Shown here piece after piece: positions 24,935 through 38,594 of a DNA stretch of 64,000 bases. Each line of letters begins with the position of its first letter. The stretch's first letter is position 1. This DNA comes from Hydractinia symbiolongicarpus (Eukaryota; Cnidaria; Hydrozoa; Anthoathecata; Hydractiniidae), in the NCBI RefSeq assembly GCF_029227915.1, contig NC_079888.1, positions 20,068,001 to 20,132,000 on the forward strand, written 5' to 3'. The position numbers were made by a program, and so were the translations under genes. The notes under the pieces are model-generated. The model was not told the origin of the DNA, searched no databases, and saw nothing but the letters and a program-made list of their open reading frames with translations.

Positions 24935-27015
24935 CTCTGTGGTAGCGCTTCATTTAAGAATTATGAGAAAAAAAGTCATTTTTTTATTGTGGGACCAATC
25001 CTAGCCATTATCGCGCGCTGAGGAAATAGCGACAGTTTCAAAAACTACATTTCATTGACTTTCTAACGGTGTCAGTCCGTTTGAGTTTCAACGGTTGTGT
25101 CACATATTCGTACCAACATGTATTTAGCGATATTTTTTTGATATTACTAGGTTGCATCGCCTTTTACAATGAAACGTTGACTGTGGGATTTAATTGAACT
25201 AACTTTGAACTATGACATGATAAATGTGATAAATGAGACAATTGATCTCCAAGAAATAACATTCTTCTTAATTTGACGTGATTGCCAGAACTCAGCGATT
25301 ACACTGGCCGCTGTGGTAATGCTAAATTTAAGAGTTTAGATAAATAAGTCATTTTTTACTGTGGGACCAATGCTAGCCGTTATTGCGCGCTGAAGAAATA
25401 GCGACAGTTTCAAAAACTACATTTCATTGTCTTTCTAACGGTGTCAGCCCGTTTGAGTTTCAACGGTTGTGTCACATATTCGTACCAACATGTATTTAGC
25501 GATATTTTTTTGATATCACTAGGTTGCATCGCTTTTAACAATGAAACGTTGACTGTGGGACTTAATTGAACTAACTTTGGACTGTGACCTGATAAATGTG
25601 ATAAATTAGACAATTGGACTCTAAGAAATAACATTCTTCTTAATTTGACGCGATTGCCGGAACTCAGCGATTACACTGGCCGCTGTGGTAGCGCTTCATT
25701 TAAGAGTTTAGATAAATAAGTCATTTTTTACTGTGGGACCAATCCTAGCCGTTATTGCGCGCTGAAGAATTAGCGACAGTTTCAAAAACTATATTTCATT
25801 GTCTTTCTAACGGTGTCAATCCCTTTCAGTTACAACGGTTTGGTCACAAATACGTACCAACATGTATTTAGCGATATTTTTCTGATATTACTAGGTTGCG
25901 TCGCTTTTAACGATGAAACGATTGACTGTGGGACTTAATTGAACTAACTTTGGACTGTCTCCTGATAAATGTGATAAAGGAGACAATTTGTTTACAAGAA
26001 ATAACATTCTTCTTAATTTGACGTAATTGCCGGAACTCAGCGATTACCTGGGCCCTGTGGTAGCGCTTCATTTAAAAATTAGGCTAAAAAAAGTCATTTT
26101 TTTACTGTGGGACCTATCCTAGCCGTTAGCGCGCGTTGAAGAAAAAGCGACAGTTTCAAAAACTACATTTCATTGACTTTCTAACGGTGTCAGTCCGTTT
26201 GAGTTACAACGTTTGGGTCACATATTCGTACCAACATGTATTTAGCGATATTTTTTTAATATTACTAGGTTGCATCGCTTTTAACTATGAAACGATTGAC
26301 TGTGGGACTTAATTGAGCTAACTTTGGACTGTGACATGATAAATGTGATAAAGGAGACTATTGGACACCAAGAAAAAACATTCTTCTTAATTTGACATGA
26401 TTGCCGGAACTTAGCGATTACACTGGCGGCTTTGGTAGCGCTCTATTTAAGAATTAAGATAAAAAGTCATTTTTTTATTGTGGGACCAATCCTAGCCAAT
26501 ATCTCGCGCTGAAGAAAAAGCGACAGTTTCAAAAACTACATTTCATTGACTTTCTAACGGTGTCGGTCCGTTTGAGTTACAACGGTTGGGTCGCATATTC
26601 GTACCAACATGTATTTAGCGATATTTTTCTGATATTACTAGGTTGCGTCGCTTATAACTATGAAACGATTGACTGTGGGTCTTAATTGAACTAACTTTGG
26701 ACTGTCTCCTGATAAATGTGATAAAGGAGACAATTGGACTCCAAGAAATAACATTCTTCTTAATTTGACGTGATTGCCGGAACTCAGCGATTACACTGGC
26801 CGCTGTGGTAGCGCTTCATTTAAGAGTTTAGATAAATAAGTGATTTTTTTTTGTGGGACCAATCCTAGCCGTTATTGCGCGCTGAAGAATTAGCGACAGT
26901 TTTAAAAACTATATTTCATTGTCTTTCTAACAGTGTCAGTCCCTTTCAGTTACAACGGTTTGGTCACAAATACGTACCAACATGTATTTAGCGATATTTT
27001 TCTGATATTACTAGG
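24935..27015. repeat. Segment duplicated at an 11-monomer offset, copy 2
   Basis: This is the partner of 20821-23280. It lacks the monomer at 22520-22895 of the first copy: at about 26640 it passes straight into the GCGTCGCTTATAACTATG variant, which in the first copy comes one monomer later. It also has small private changes, for example GATTACCTGGGCCC near 26042 (two bases lost). Confidence 0.83.
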
Positions 27016-28902
27016 TTGCATCGCTTTTAACGATGAAACGATTGACTGTGGGACTTAATTGAACTAACTCTGGACTGTCTCCTGATAAATGTGATAAAGG
27101 AGACAATTGGACTCCAAGAAATAACATTCTTCTTCATTTGACGTGATTGCCGGAACTCAGCGATTACACTGGCCGCTGTGGTAGCGCTTCATTTAGGAGT
27201 TTAGATAAATAAGTCATTTTTTACTGTGGGACCAATCCTAGCCATTATCGCGCGCTGAGGAAATAGCGACAGTTTCAAAAACTACATTTCATTGACTTTC
27301 TAACGGTGTCAGTCCGTTTGAGTTTCAACGGTTGTGTCACATATTCGTACCAACATGTATTTAGCGATATTTTTTTATATTACTAGGTTGCATCGCTTAT
27401 AACAATGAAACGATTGACTGTGGGACTTAATTAAACTGGTTCTGAACTGTGACCTGATAAATGTGAAAAATGAGACAATTAAACTCCAAGAAATAACATT
27501 CTTCTTAATTTGACGTGATTGCCGGAACTCAGCGATTACACTGGCCGCTGTGGTAGCGCTTCATTTAAGAGTTTAGATAAATAAGTTATTTTTTACTGTG
27601 GGACCAATCCTATCTGTTATCGCGCGCTGAAGAAATAGCGACAGTTTTAAAAATTAAATTTCATTGAATTTCTAACGGTGTCAGTCCGCTGGAGTTTCAA
27701 CGGTTGTGTCACATATTCGTACCAACATGTATTTAGCGATGTTTTTTTTTATATTACTAGGTTGCATCGCTTTTAGCAATGAAACGATTGACTGTGGGAC
27801 TTAATTGAACTAACTATGGACTATAACCTGATAAATGTAATAAAAGAGACAATTGGACTCCAAGAAAAAACATTCTTCTTAATTTGAGATGATTGCCGAA
27901 ACTCAGCGATTACACTGGGCTCTGTGGTACCGCTTCATTTAAGAATTATGATAAAAAAAGTCATTTTTTTATTGTGGGACCAATCCTAGCCATTATCGCG
28001 CGCTGAGGAAATAGCGACAGTTTCAAAAACTACATTTCATTGACTTTCTAACGGTGTCAGTCCGTTTGAGTTTCAACGGTTGTGTCACATATTCGTACCA
28101 ACATGTATTTAGCGATATTTTTTTATATTACTAGGTTGCATCGCTTTTAACAATGAAACGATTGACTGTGGGACTTAATTAAACTGGTTCTGGACTGTGA
28201 CCTGATAAATGTGAAAAATGAGACAATTGGACTCCAAGAAATAACATTCTTCTTAATTTGACGTGATTGCCGGAACTCAGCGATTACACTGGCCGCTGTG
28301 GTGGCGCTTCATTTAAGAGTTTAGATAAATAAGTCATTTTTTCTGTAGGACCAATCCTATCCGTTATCGCGCGCTAAAGAAATAGAGACAGTTTTAAGAA
28401 CTACATTTCATTGACTTTCTAACGGTGTCAGTCCGTTTGAGTTTCAACGGTTGTGTCACATATTCGTACCAACATGTATTTAGCGATATTTTTCTGATAT
28501 TACTAGGTTACGTCGCTTTTAACGAGGAAACGATTGACTGTGGGACTTAATTGAACTAACTTTGGACTGTCTCCTGATAAATGTGATAAAGAAGACAATT
28601 GGACTCCAAGAAATAAGATTCTTGTTAACTTGACATGATTGCCTAAACTCAGCAATTACACTGGGCACTGTGGTAGCGCTTCATTTAAAAATTAAGATAA
28701 AAAAAGTCATTTCTTTATTGTGGGACCAATCCTAGCCGTTATCGCGCGCTAAAGAAATAGCGACAGTTTTAAGAACTACATTTCATTGACTTTCTAACGG
28801 TGTCAGTCCGTTTGAGTTTCAACGGTTGTGTCACATATTCGTACCAACATGTATTTAGCGATATTTTTTTGATATTACTAGGTTGCATCGCTTTTAACAA
28901 TG
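27016..28902. repeat. End of left domain, local dimer similarity
   Basis: About five monomers. Two of them, near 27220 and 27968, share TTTTTTTATATTAC and TTAATTAAACTGGTTCT at an offset of 748 bp, so a two-monomer duplication is likely. A beta monomer near 28569 has a damaged dyad (AAGAAGAC instead of AAGGAGAC). The last TTAACTTGAC marker I found is near 28624. Confidence 0.65.
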
Positions 28903-28906
28903 AAAA
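28903..28906. other. Truncated monomer junction, ~171-bp deletion, domain boundary
   Basis: The sequence runs from TTTTAACAATGAAA straight into AGTCATTTTTTTATGGCGGG. This skips the end of one monomer and the start of the next. The landmarks at 28669 and 29245 are 576 bp apart instead of about 747, so about 171 bp are missing. The breakpoint lies in a run of A, giving about three bases of microhomology. Class composition changes here. Confidence 0.88.
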
Positions 28907-30269
28907 GTCATTTTTTTATGGCGGGACCAATCCTAGCCATTATCTCGCGCTGAAGAAATAGCGGCAGTTTCAAGAACTTCATTTCATTGACTTTCTAACG
29001 GTGTCCGTCCGTTTGAGTTACAACGGTTGGGTCAAATATTCGTACCAACATGTATTTAGCGATATTTTTCTGATATTACTAGGTTGCATCTCTTTTAGCA
29101 ATGAAACGATTGACTGTGGGAGTTAATTGAGCTAACTTTGGACTGTGACCTGATAAATGTGATAAATGAGACAATTGGACTCCAAGAAATAACATTCTTG
29201 TTAATTTGACGTGATTGCCGGACCTCAGCGATTACACTGGGCACTGTGTTAGCGCTTCATTTAAAAATTAAGATAAAAAAAGTCATTTCTTTATTGTGGG
29301 ACCAATCCTAGCCATTATCCTGCGCTGAGGAAATAGCGACAGTTTCAAAAACTAAATTTCATTGACTTTCTAACGGTGTCAGTCCGTTTGAGTTTCAACG
29401 GTTGTGTCACATATTCGTACCAACATGTATTTAGCGATATTTTTTTGATATTACTAGGTTGCATCGCTTTTAACAATGAAACGTTGACTGTGGGACTTAA
29501 TTGAACTAACTTTGGACTGTGACCTGATAAATGTGATAAATGAGACAATTGGACTCCAAGAAGTAACATTCTTGTTAATTTGACGTGATTGCCGGAACTC
29601 AGCGATTACACTGGGCACAGTGGTAGCGCTTCATTTAAGAATTATGTTAAAAAAAGTCATTTTTTTATTGTGGGACCAATCCTAGCCAGTATCACGCACT
29701 GAGAAAATAGCGACAGTTTCAAAAACTACATTTCATTGACTTTCTAACGGTGTCAGTCCGTTTGAGTTTCAACGGTTGTGTCACATATTCGTACCAACAT
29801 GTATTTAGCGATATTTTTTGATATTACTAGGTTGCATCGCTTTTAACAATGAAACGTTGACTGTGGGACTTAATTGAACTAACTTTGGACTGTGACCTGA
29901 TAAATGTGATAAATGAGACAATTGGACTCCAAGAAATAACATTCTTGTTAATTTAACGTGATTGCCGGAACTCAGCGATTACACTGGGCTCTGTGGTAGA
30001 GCTTCAATTAAGAATTAAGATAAAGAAGTCATTTTTTTATTGCGGGACCAATCCTAGCCATTATTTCCCGCTGAAGAAATAGCGGCAGTTTCAAACACTA
30101 CATGTCATTGACTTTCTAACGGTGTCCGTCCGTTTGAGTTGCAACGGTTGGGTCAAATATTCGTACCAACATGTATTTAGCGATATTTTTCTGATATTAC
30201 TAGGTTGCATCTCTTTTAGCAATGAAACGATTGACTGTGGGTCTTAATTGAGCTAATTTTGGACTGTGA
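28907..30269. repeat. Unordered monomers at the start of the right domain
   Basis: About three and a half monomers mixing CCTGCGCTGAGG and TATCTCGCGCTG or TATTTCCCGCTG types. They resemble the following 5-mer but do not align with it at a constant offset. Confidence 0.6.
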
Positions 30270-32138
30270 CCTGATAAATGTGATAAATGAGACAATTGGA
30301 CTCCAAGAAATAACATTCTTGTTAATTTGACGTGATTGCCGGAACTCAGCGATTACACTGGGCTCTGTGGCAGCGCTTCAATTGAGAATTAAGATAAAAA
30401 AGTCATTTTTTTATTGCGGGACCAATCCTAGCCATTATCTCGCGCTGAAGAAATAGCGGCAGTTTCAAAAACTACATTTCATTGACTTTCTAACGGTGTC
30501 CGTCCGTTTGAGTTAGAACGGTTGGGTCAAATATTCGTACCAAAATGTAATTAGCGATACTTTTCTGATATTACTAGGTTGCATCTCTTTTAGCAATGAA
30601 ACGATTGACTGTGGGTCTTAATTGAGCTAACTTTGGACTGTGACCTGATAAATGTGATAAATGAGACAATTGGACTCCAAGAAATAACATTCTTGTTAAT
30701 TTGACGTGATTGCCGGAACTCAGCGATTACACTGGGCACTGTGGTAGCGCTTCATTTAAAAATTAAGATAAAAAAAGTCATTTTTTCATTGTGGGACCAA
30801 TCCTAGCCATTATCCTGCGCTGAGGATATAGGGACAGTTTCAAAATCTACATGTCATTGACTTTCTAACGGTGTCCGTCCGTTTGAGTTACAACGGTTGT
30901 GTCACATATTCGTACCAACATGTATTTAGCGATATTTTTCTGATATTACTAGGTTGCATCTCTTTTAGCAATGAAACGATTGACTGTGGGTCTTAATTGA
31001 GCTAACTTTGGACTGTGACCTGATAAATGTGATAAATGAGACAATTGGACTCCAAGAAATAACATTCTTGTTAATTTGACCTGATTGCCGGAACTCAGCG
31101 ATTACACTGGGCACAGTGGTAGCACTTTATTTAAGAATTATGATAAAAAAAGTCATTTTTTTATTGTGGGACCAATCCTAGCCATTATCGCGCGCTGAGG
31201 AAATAGCGTCAGTTTCAAAAACTACATTTCATTGACTTTCTAACGGTGTCAGTCCGTTTGAGTTTCTACGGTTGTGTCACATATTCGTACCAACATGTAT
31301 TTAGCGATATATTTTGATATTACTAGGTTGCAACGCTTTTAACAATGAAACGTTGACTGTGGGACTTAATTGAACTAACTTTGGACTGTGACCTGATAAA
31401 TGTGATAAATGAGACAATTGGACTCCAAGAAATAACATTCTTGTTAATTTGACGTGATTGCCGGAACTCAGCGATTACACTGGGCTCTGTGGTAGCGCTT
31501 CAATTGAGAATTAAGATAAAAAAGTCATTTTTTTATTGCGGGACCAATCCTATCCATTATCTCGCGCTGAAGAAATAGCGGCAGTTTCAAAAAGTACATT
31601 TCATTGACTTTCTAACGGTGTCCGTCTGTTTGAGTTACAGCGGTTGGGTCAAATATTCGTACCAACATGTAATTAGCGATATTTTTCTGATATTACTAGG
31701 TTGCATCTCTTTTAGCAATGAAACGATTGACTGTGGGTCTTAATTGAGCTAACTTTGGACTGTGACCTGATAAATGTGATAAATGAGACAATTGGACTTC
31801 AAGAAATAACATTCTTGTTAATTTGACGTGATTGCCGGAACTCAGCGATTACACTGGGCACTGTGGTAGCGCTTCATTTAAAAATTAAGATAAAAAAAGT
31901 CATTTTTTCATTGTGGGACCAATCCTAGCCATTATCCTGCGCTGAGGAAATAGCGACAGTTTCAAAAACTAAATTTCATTGACTTTCTAACGGTGTCAGT
32001 CCGTTTGAGTTTCAACGGTTGTGTCACATATTCGTACCAACATGTATTTAGCGATATTTTTTGATATTACTAGGTTGCATCGCTTTTAACAATGAAACGT
32101 TGACTGTGGGACTTAATTGAACTAACTTTGGACTGTGA
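30270..32138. repeat. 1,869-bp 5-mer higher-order repeat, copy 1
   Basis: Five monomers begin near 30371 (GTGGCAGCGC, CAATTGAG), 30740 (TTTTTTCATTG, CCTGCGCTG), 31110 (CACAGTGGTAGCACTTTATTT), 31490 and 31860. Each has its partner 1,869 bp later: GTGGCAGCGC at 30371/32240, CATTTTTTCATTG at 31901/33770, CAATTGAG at 31501 against CACTTGAG at 33370. Copies differ by scattered single bases. Confidence 0.88.
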
Positions 32139-34105
32139 CCTGATAAATGTGATAAATGAGACAATTGGACTCCAAGAAATAACATTCTTGTTAATTTGAC
32201 GTGATTGCCGGAACTCAGCGATTACACTGGGCTCTGTGGCAGCGCTTCAATTGAGAATTAAGATAAAAAAGTCATTTTTTTATTGCGGGACCATTCCTAG
32301 CCACTATCTCGCGCTGAAGAAATAGCGGCAGTTTCAAAAACTACATTTCATTGACTTTCTAACGGTGTCCGTCCGTTTGAGTTAGAACGGTTGGGTCAAA
32401 TATTCGTACCAAAATGTAATTAGCGATACTTTTCTGATATTACTAGGTTGCATCTCTTTTAGCAATGAAACGATTGACTGTGGGTCTTAATTGAGCTAAC
32501 TTTGGACTGTGACCTGATAAATGTGATAAATGAGACAATTGGACTCCAAGAAATAACATTCTTGTTAATTTGACGTGATTGCCGGAACTCAGCGATTACA
32601 CTGGGCACTGTGGTAGCGCTTCATTTAAAAATTAAGATAAAAAAAGTCATTTTTTCATTGTGGGACCAATCCTAGCCATTATCCTGCGCTGAGGAAATAG
32701 CGACAGTTTCAAAATCTACATGTCATTGACTTTTTAACGGTGTCCGTCCGTTTGAGTTACAACGGTTGTGTCACATATTCGTACCAACATGTATTTAGCG
32801 ATATTTTTCTGATATTACTAGGTTGCATCTCTTTTAGCAATGAAACGATTGACTGTGGGTCTTAATTGAGCTAACTTTGGACTGTGACCTGATAAATGTG
32901 ATAAATGAGACAATTGGACTCCAAGAAATAACATTCTTGTTAATTTGACCTGATTGCCGGAACTCAGCGATTACACTGGGCACAGTGGTAGCACTTTATT
33001 TAAGAATTATGATAAAAAAAGTCATTTTTTTATTGTGGGACCAATCCTAGCCATTATCGCGCGCTGAGGAAATAGCGTCAGTTTCAAAAACTACATTTCA
33101 TTGACTTTCTAACGGTGTCAGTCCGTTTGAGTTTCAACGGTTGTGTCACATATTCGTACCAACATGTATTTGGCGATATATTTTGATATTACTAGGTTGC
33201 AACGCTTTTAACAATGAAACGTTGACTGTGGGACTTAATTGAACTAACTTTGGACTGTGACCTGATAAATGTGATAAATGAGACAATTGGACTCCAAGAA
33301 ATAACATTCTTGTTAATTTGACGTGATTGCCGGAACTCAGCGATTACACTGGGCTCTGTGGTAGCGCTTCACTTGAGAATTAAGATAAAAAAGTCATTTT
33401 TTTATTGCGGGACCAATCCTATCCATTATCTCGCGCTGAAGAAATAGCGGCAGTTTCAAAAACTACATTTCATTGACTTTCTAACGGTGTCCGTCCGTTT
33501 GAGTTACAGCGGTTGGGTCAAATATTCGTACCAACATGTAATTAGCGATATTTTTCTGATATTACTAGGTTGCATCTCTTTTAGCAATGAAACGATTGAC
33601 TGTGGGTCTTAATTGAGCTAACTTTGGACTGTGACCTGATAAATGTGATAAATGAGACAATTGGACTTCAAGAAATAACATTCTTGTTAATTTGACGTGA
33701 TTGCCGGAACTCAGCGATTACACTGGGCACTGTGGTAGCGCTTCATTTAAAAATTAAGATAAAAAAAGTCATTTTTTCATTGTGGGACCAATCCTAGCCA
33801 TTATCCTGCGCTGAGGAAATAGCGACAGTTTCAAAAACTACATTTCATTGACTTTCTAACGGTGTCAGTCCGTTTGAGTTTCAACGGTTGTGTCACATAT
33901 TCGTACCAACATGTATTTAGCGATATTTTTTGATATTACTAGGTTGCATCGCTTTTAACAATGAAACGTTGACTGTGGGACTTAATTGAACTAACTTTGG
34001 ACTGTGACCTGATAAATGTGATAAATGAGACAATTGGACTCCAAGAAATAACATTCTTGTTAATTTGACGTGATTGCCGGAACTCAGCGATTACACTGGG
34101 CTCTG
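32139..34105. repeat. 1,869-bp 5-mer higher-order repeat, copy 2
   Basis: This repeats the previous unit in the same order, including GTGGCAGCGC, CACAGTGGTAGCACTTTATTT (about 32981) and GAGTTAGAACGG (about 32381 against 30511). Correspondence fades near 34105, where the next monomer has GTAGCGCTTCAATTAAG instead of GCAGCGCTTCAATTGAG. Confidence 0.87.
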
Positions 34106-35599
34106 TGGTAGCGCTTCAATTAAGAATTAAGATAAAAAAGTCATTTTTTTATTGCGGGACCAATCCTAGCCATTATCTCGCGCTGAAGAAATAGCGGCAG
34201 TTTCAAAAACTACATTTCATTGACTTTCTAACGGTGTCAGTCCGTTTGAGTTCCAACGGTTGGTCAAATATTCGTACCAACATGTATTTAGCGATATTTT
34301 TCTAATATTACTAGGTTGCATCTCTTTTAACAATGAAACGATTGACTGTGGGACTTAATTGAGCTAACTTAGGACTGTGACCTGATAAATGTGATAAATG
34401 AGACAATTGGACTCCAAGAAATAACATTCTTGTTAATTTGACGTGATTGCCGGAACTCGGCGATTACACTGGGCACTGTGGTAGCGCTTCATTTAAAAAT
34501 TAAGATACAAAAAGTCATTTTTTTATTGTGGGACCAATCCTAGCCGTTATCGCGCGGTGAAGAAATAGCGACAGTTTCAAAAACTACATTTCATTGACTT
34601 TCTAACGGTGTCAGTCCGTTTGAGTTACTACGGTTGGGTCACATATTCGTACCAACATGTATTTAGCGATATTTTTCTGATATTACTAGGTTGCATCGCT
34701 TTTAACTATGAAACGGTTGACTGTGGGGTTTATTGAGCTAACTTTTGGCTGTCACCTGATAAATGTGATAAAGGAGACAATTGGACTCCAAGAAAAAAAC
34801 ATTTTCCTTAATTTAACATGATTGCCGAAACTCAGCGATTACACTGGGCTCTGTGGTAGCGCTTCATTTAAGAATTATGATAAAAAAAGTCATTTTTTTA
34901 TTGTGGGACCAATCCTAGCCATTATCCTGCGCTGAAGAAATAGCGACAGTTTCAAAAACTACATTTCATTGACTTTCTAACGGTGTCAGTCCGTTTGAGT
35001 TTCAACGGTTGTGTCACATATTCGTACCAACATGTATTTAGCGATATTTTTTTGATATTACTAGGTTGCATCGCTTTTAACAATGAAACGATTGACTGTG
35101 GGACTTAATTGAACTAACTTTGGACTGTGACCTGATAAATGTGATAAATGCGACAATTGGACTCCAAGAAATAACATTCTTCTTAATTTGACGTGATTGC
35201 CGGAACTCAGTGATTACACTGGGCGCTGTGGTAGCGCTTCATTTGGGAGTTTAGATAAATAAGTCATTTTTTACTGTGGGACCAATCCTATCCGTTATCG
35301 CGCGCTAAAGAAATAGCGACAGTTTCAAAAACTACATTTCATTGACTTTCTAACGGTGTCAGTCCGTTTGAGTTACTACGGTTGGGTCACATATTCGTAT
35401 CAACATGTATTTAGCGATATTTTTCTGATATTACTAGGTTGCATCGCTTTTAACTATGAAACGGTTGACTGTGGGACTTAATTGAGCTACATTTTGGCTG
35501 TCACCTGATAAATGTGATAAAGGAGACAATTGGACTCCAAGAAAAAACATTTTCCTTAATTTAACATGATTGCCGAAACTCAGCGATTACACTGGGCTC
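34106..35599. repeat. Transitional monomers before the 4-mer
   Basis: Four monomers. Two share GAGTTACTACGGTTGGGTC and TTTTGGCTGTCACC (about 34620-34755 and 35370-35500), 748 bp apart, so a dimer precedes the 4-mer block. The first also has a shortened GTGGGGTTTATTG in place of GTGGGACTTAATTG. Confidence 0.65.
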
Positions 35600-37097
35600 T
35601 GTGGTAGCGCTTCATTTAAGAATTATGATAAAAAAAGTCATTTTTTTATTGTGGGACCAATCCTAGCCATTATCCTGCGCTGAGGAAATAGCGACAGTTT
35701 CAAAAACTACATTTCATTGACTTTCTAACGGTGTCAGTCCGTTTGAGTTTCAACGGTTGTGTCACATATTCGTACCAACATGTATTTAGCGATATTTTTT
35801 GATATTACTAGGTTGCATCGCTTTTAACAATGAAACGATTGACTGTGGGACTTAATTGAACTAACTTTGGACTGTGACCTGATAAATGTGATAAATGCGA
35901 CAATTGGACTCCAAGAAATAACATTCTTCTTAATTTGACGTGATTGCCGGAACTCAGTGATTACACTGGGCGCTGTGGTAGCGCTTCATTTAGGAGTTTA
36001 GATAAATAAGTCATTTTTTTACTGTGGGACCAATCCTATCCGTTATCGCGCGCTGAAGAAATAGCGACAGTTTCAAAAACTTTATTTCATTGACTTTCTA
36101 ACGGTGTCAGTCCGTTTGAGTTTCAACGGTTTTGTCACATATTCGTACCAACATGTATTTAGCGATATTTTTTTGATATTACTAGGTTGCATCGCTTTTA
36201 ACAATGAAACGTTGACTGTGGGACTTAATTGAACTAACTTTGGACTGTGACCTGATAAATGTGATAAAGGAGACAATTGGACTCCAAGAAAAAACATTTT
36301 CCTTAATTTAACATGATTGCCGAAACTCAGCGATTACACTGGGCTCTGTGGTAGCGCTTCATTTAAGAATTATGATAAAAAAAGTCATTTTTTTATTGTG
36401 GGACCAATCCTAGCCATTATCCTGCGCTGAGGAAATAGCGACAGTTTCAAAAACTACATTTCATTGACTTTCTAACGGTGTCAGTCCGTTTGAGTTTCAA
36501 CGGTTGTGTCACATATTCGTACCAACATGTATTTAGCGATATTTTTCTGATATTACTAGGTTGCATCGCTTTTAACTATGAAACGGTTGACTGTGGGACT
36601 TAATTGAGCTAACTTTTGGCTGTCACCTGATGAATGTGATAAAGGAGACAATTGGACTCCAAGAAAAAACATTTTCCTTAATTTAACATGATTGCCGAAA
36701 CTCACCGATTACACTGGGCTCTGTGGTAGCGCTTCATTTAAGAATTATGATAAAAAAAGTCATTTTTTTATTGTGGGACCAATCCTAGCCATTATCCTGC
36801 GCTGAGGAAATAGCGACAGTTTCAAAAACTACATTTCATTGACTTTCTAACGGTGTCAGTCCGTTTGAGTTTCAACGGTTGTGTCACATATTCGTACCAA
36901 CATGTATTTAGCGATATTTTTCTGATATTACTAGGTTGCATCGCTTTTAACTATGAAACGGTTGACTGTGGGACTTAATTGAGCTAACTTTTGGCTGTCA
37001 CCTGATAAATGTGATAAAGGAGACAATTGGACTCCAAGAAAAAACATTTTCCTTAATTTAACATGATTGCCGAAACTCAGCGATTACACTGGGCTCT
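35600..37097. repeat. ~1,497-bp 4-mer higher-order repeat, copy 1
   Basis: Monomers start near 35600, 35970, 36345 and 36720. The second carries ACTTTATTTCATTG and GGTTTTGTCAC, found again 1,498 bp later. The third and fourth are nearly the same (AACTATGAAACGGTTGAC, ACTTTTGGCTGTCACC) at an offset of 374 bp, suggesting a local single-monomer duplication or conversion. Confidence 0.85.
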
Positions 37098-38594
37098 GTG
37101 GTAGCGCTTCATTTAAGAATTATGATAAAAAAAGTCATTTTTTTATTGTGGGACCAATCCTAGCCATTATCCTGCGCTGAGGAAATAGCGACAGTTTCAA
37201 AAACTACATTTCATTGACTTTCTAACGGTGTCAGTCCGTTTGAGTTTCAACGGTTGTGTCACATATTCGTACCAACATGTATTTAGCGATATTTTTTTGA
37301 TATTACTAGGTTGCATCGCTTTTAACAATGAAACGATTGACTGTGGGACTTAATTGAACTAACTTTGGACTGTGACCTGATAAATGTGATAAATGCGACA
37401 ATTGGACTCCAAGAAATAACATTCTTCTTAATTTGACGTGATTGCCGGAACTCAGTGATTACACTGGGCGCTGTGGTAGCGCTTCATTTAGGAGTTTAGA
37501 TAAATAAGTCATTTTTTTACTGTGGGACCAATCCTATCCGTTATCGCGCGCTGAAGAAATAGCGACAGTTTCAAAAACTTTATTTCATTGACTTTCTAAC
37601 GGTGTCAGTCCGTTTGAGTTTCAACGGTTTTGTCACATATTCGTACCAACATGTATTTAGCGATATTTTTTTGATATTACTAGGTTGCATCGCTTTTAAC
37701 AATGAAACGTTGACTGTGGGACTTAATTGAACTAACTTTGGACTGTGACCTGATAAATGTGATAAAGGAGACAATTGGACTCCAAGAAAAAACATTTTCC
37801 TTAATTTAACATGATTGCCGAAACTCAGCGATTACACTGGGCTCTGTGGTAGCGCTTCATTTAAGAATTATGATAAAAAAAGTCATTTTTTTATTGTGGG
37901 ACCAATCCTAGCCATTATCCTGCGCTGAGGAAATAGCGACAGTTTCAAAAACTACATTTCATTGACTTTCTAACGGTGTGAGTCCGTTTGAGTTTCAACG
38001 GTTGTGTCACATATTCGTACCAACATGTATTTAGCGATATTTTTTTGATATTACTAGGTTGCATCGCTTTTAACAATGAAACGATTGACTGTGGGATTTA
38101 ATTGAACTAACTTTGGACTGTGACCTGATAAATGTGATAAAGGCGACAATTGGACTCCAAGAAATAACATTCTTCTTAATTTGACGTGATTGCCGGAACT
38201 CAGTAATTACACTGGGCGCTGTGGTAGCGCTTCATTTAGGAGTTTAGATAAATAAGTCATTTTTTACTGTGGGACCAATCCTATCCGTTATCGCGCGCTA
38301 AAGAAATAGCGACAGTTTCAAAAACTACATTTCATTGACTTTCTAACGGTGTCAGTCCGTTTGAGTTACTACGGTTGGGTCACATATTCGTACCAACATG
38401 TATTTAGCGATATTTTTCTGATATTACTAGGTTGCATCGCTTTTAACTATGAAACGGTTGACTGTGGGACTTAATTGAGCTAACTTTTGGCTGTCACCTG
38501 ATAAATGTGATAAAGGAGACAATTGGACTCCAAGAAAAAACATTTTCCTTAATTTAACATGATTGCCGAAACTCACCGATTACACTGGGCTCTG
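37098..38594. repeat. ~1,497-bp 4-mer higher-order repeat, copy 2
   Basis: The first two monomers match copy 1 almost exactly. The third has AACAATGAAACGATTG and the variant GATAAAGGCGAC. The fourth has GCGCTAAAG and GAGTTACTACGG, like 35290-35500. The unit length is therefore shared but monomers three and four were exchanged between copies. Confidence 0.82.

Larger units (their letters stand above)
1..28903. repeat. Left array domain (alpha/beta/gamma/delta/epsilon monomer classes)
   Basis: This part is made of diverged classes. Alpha carries GTTAAGAAAACTAA, for example near 1, 1126, 5614, 8608, 10851, 12348 and 13474. Beta carries AAAAATTAAGCTA together with GTCTCC...GGAGAC. Gamma has ATGGCGCGCTAAAGAAAAAG. 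Delta has GCTTTATTTAAG. Epsilon has GCCTCATTTAAG, near 6743, 9739, 13855, 14980 and 17906. Two markers, TTAACTTGAC and the GTCTCCT/AGGAGAC pair, are frequent here; I found neither beyond about 28.65 kb. A further left-only variant reads AAACTGGTTCTGG in place of GAACTAACTTTGG, near 16670, 19597, 23330, 24078, 27433 and 28181. Confidence 0.8.
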
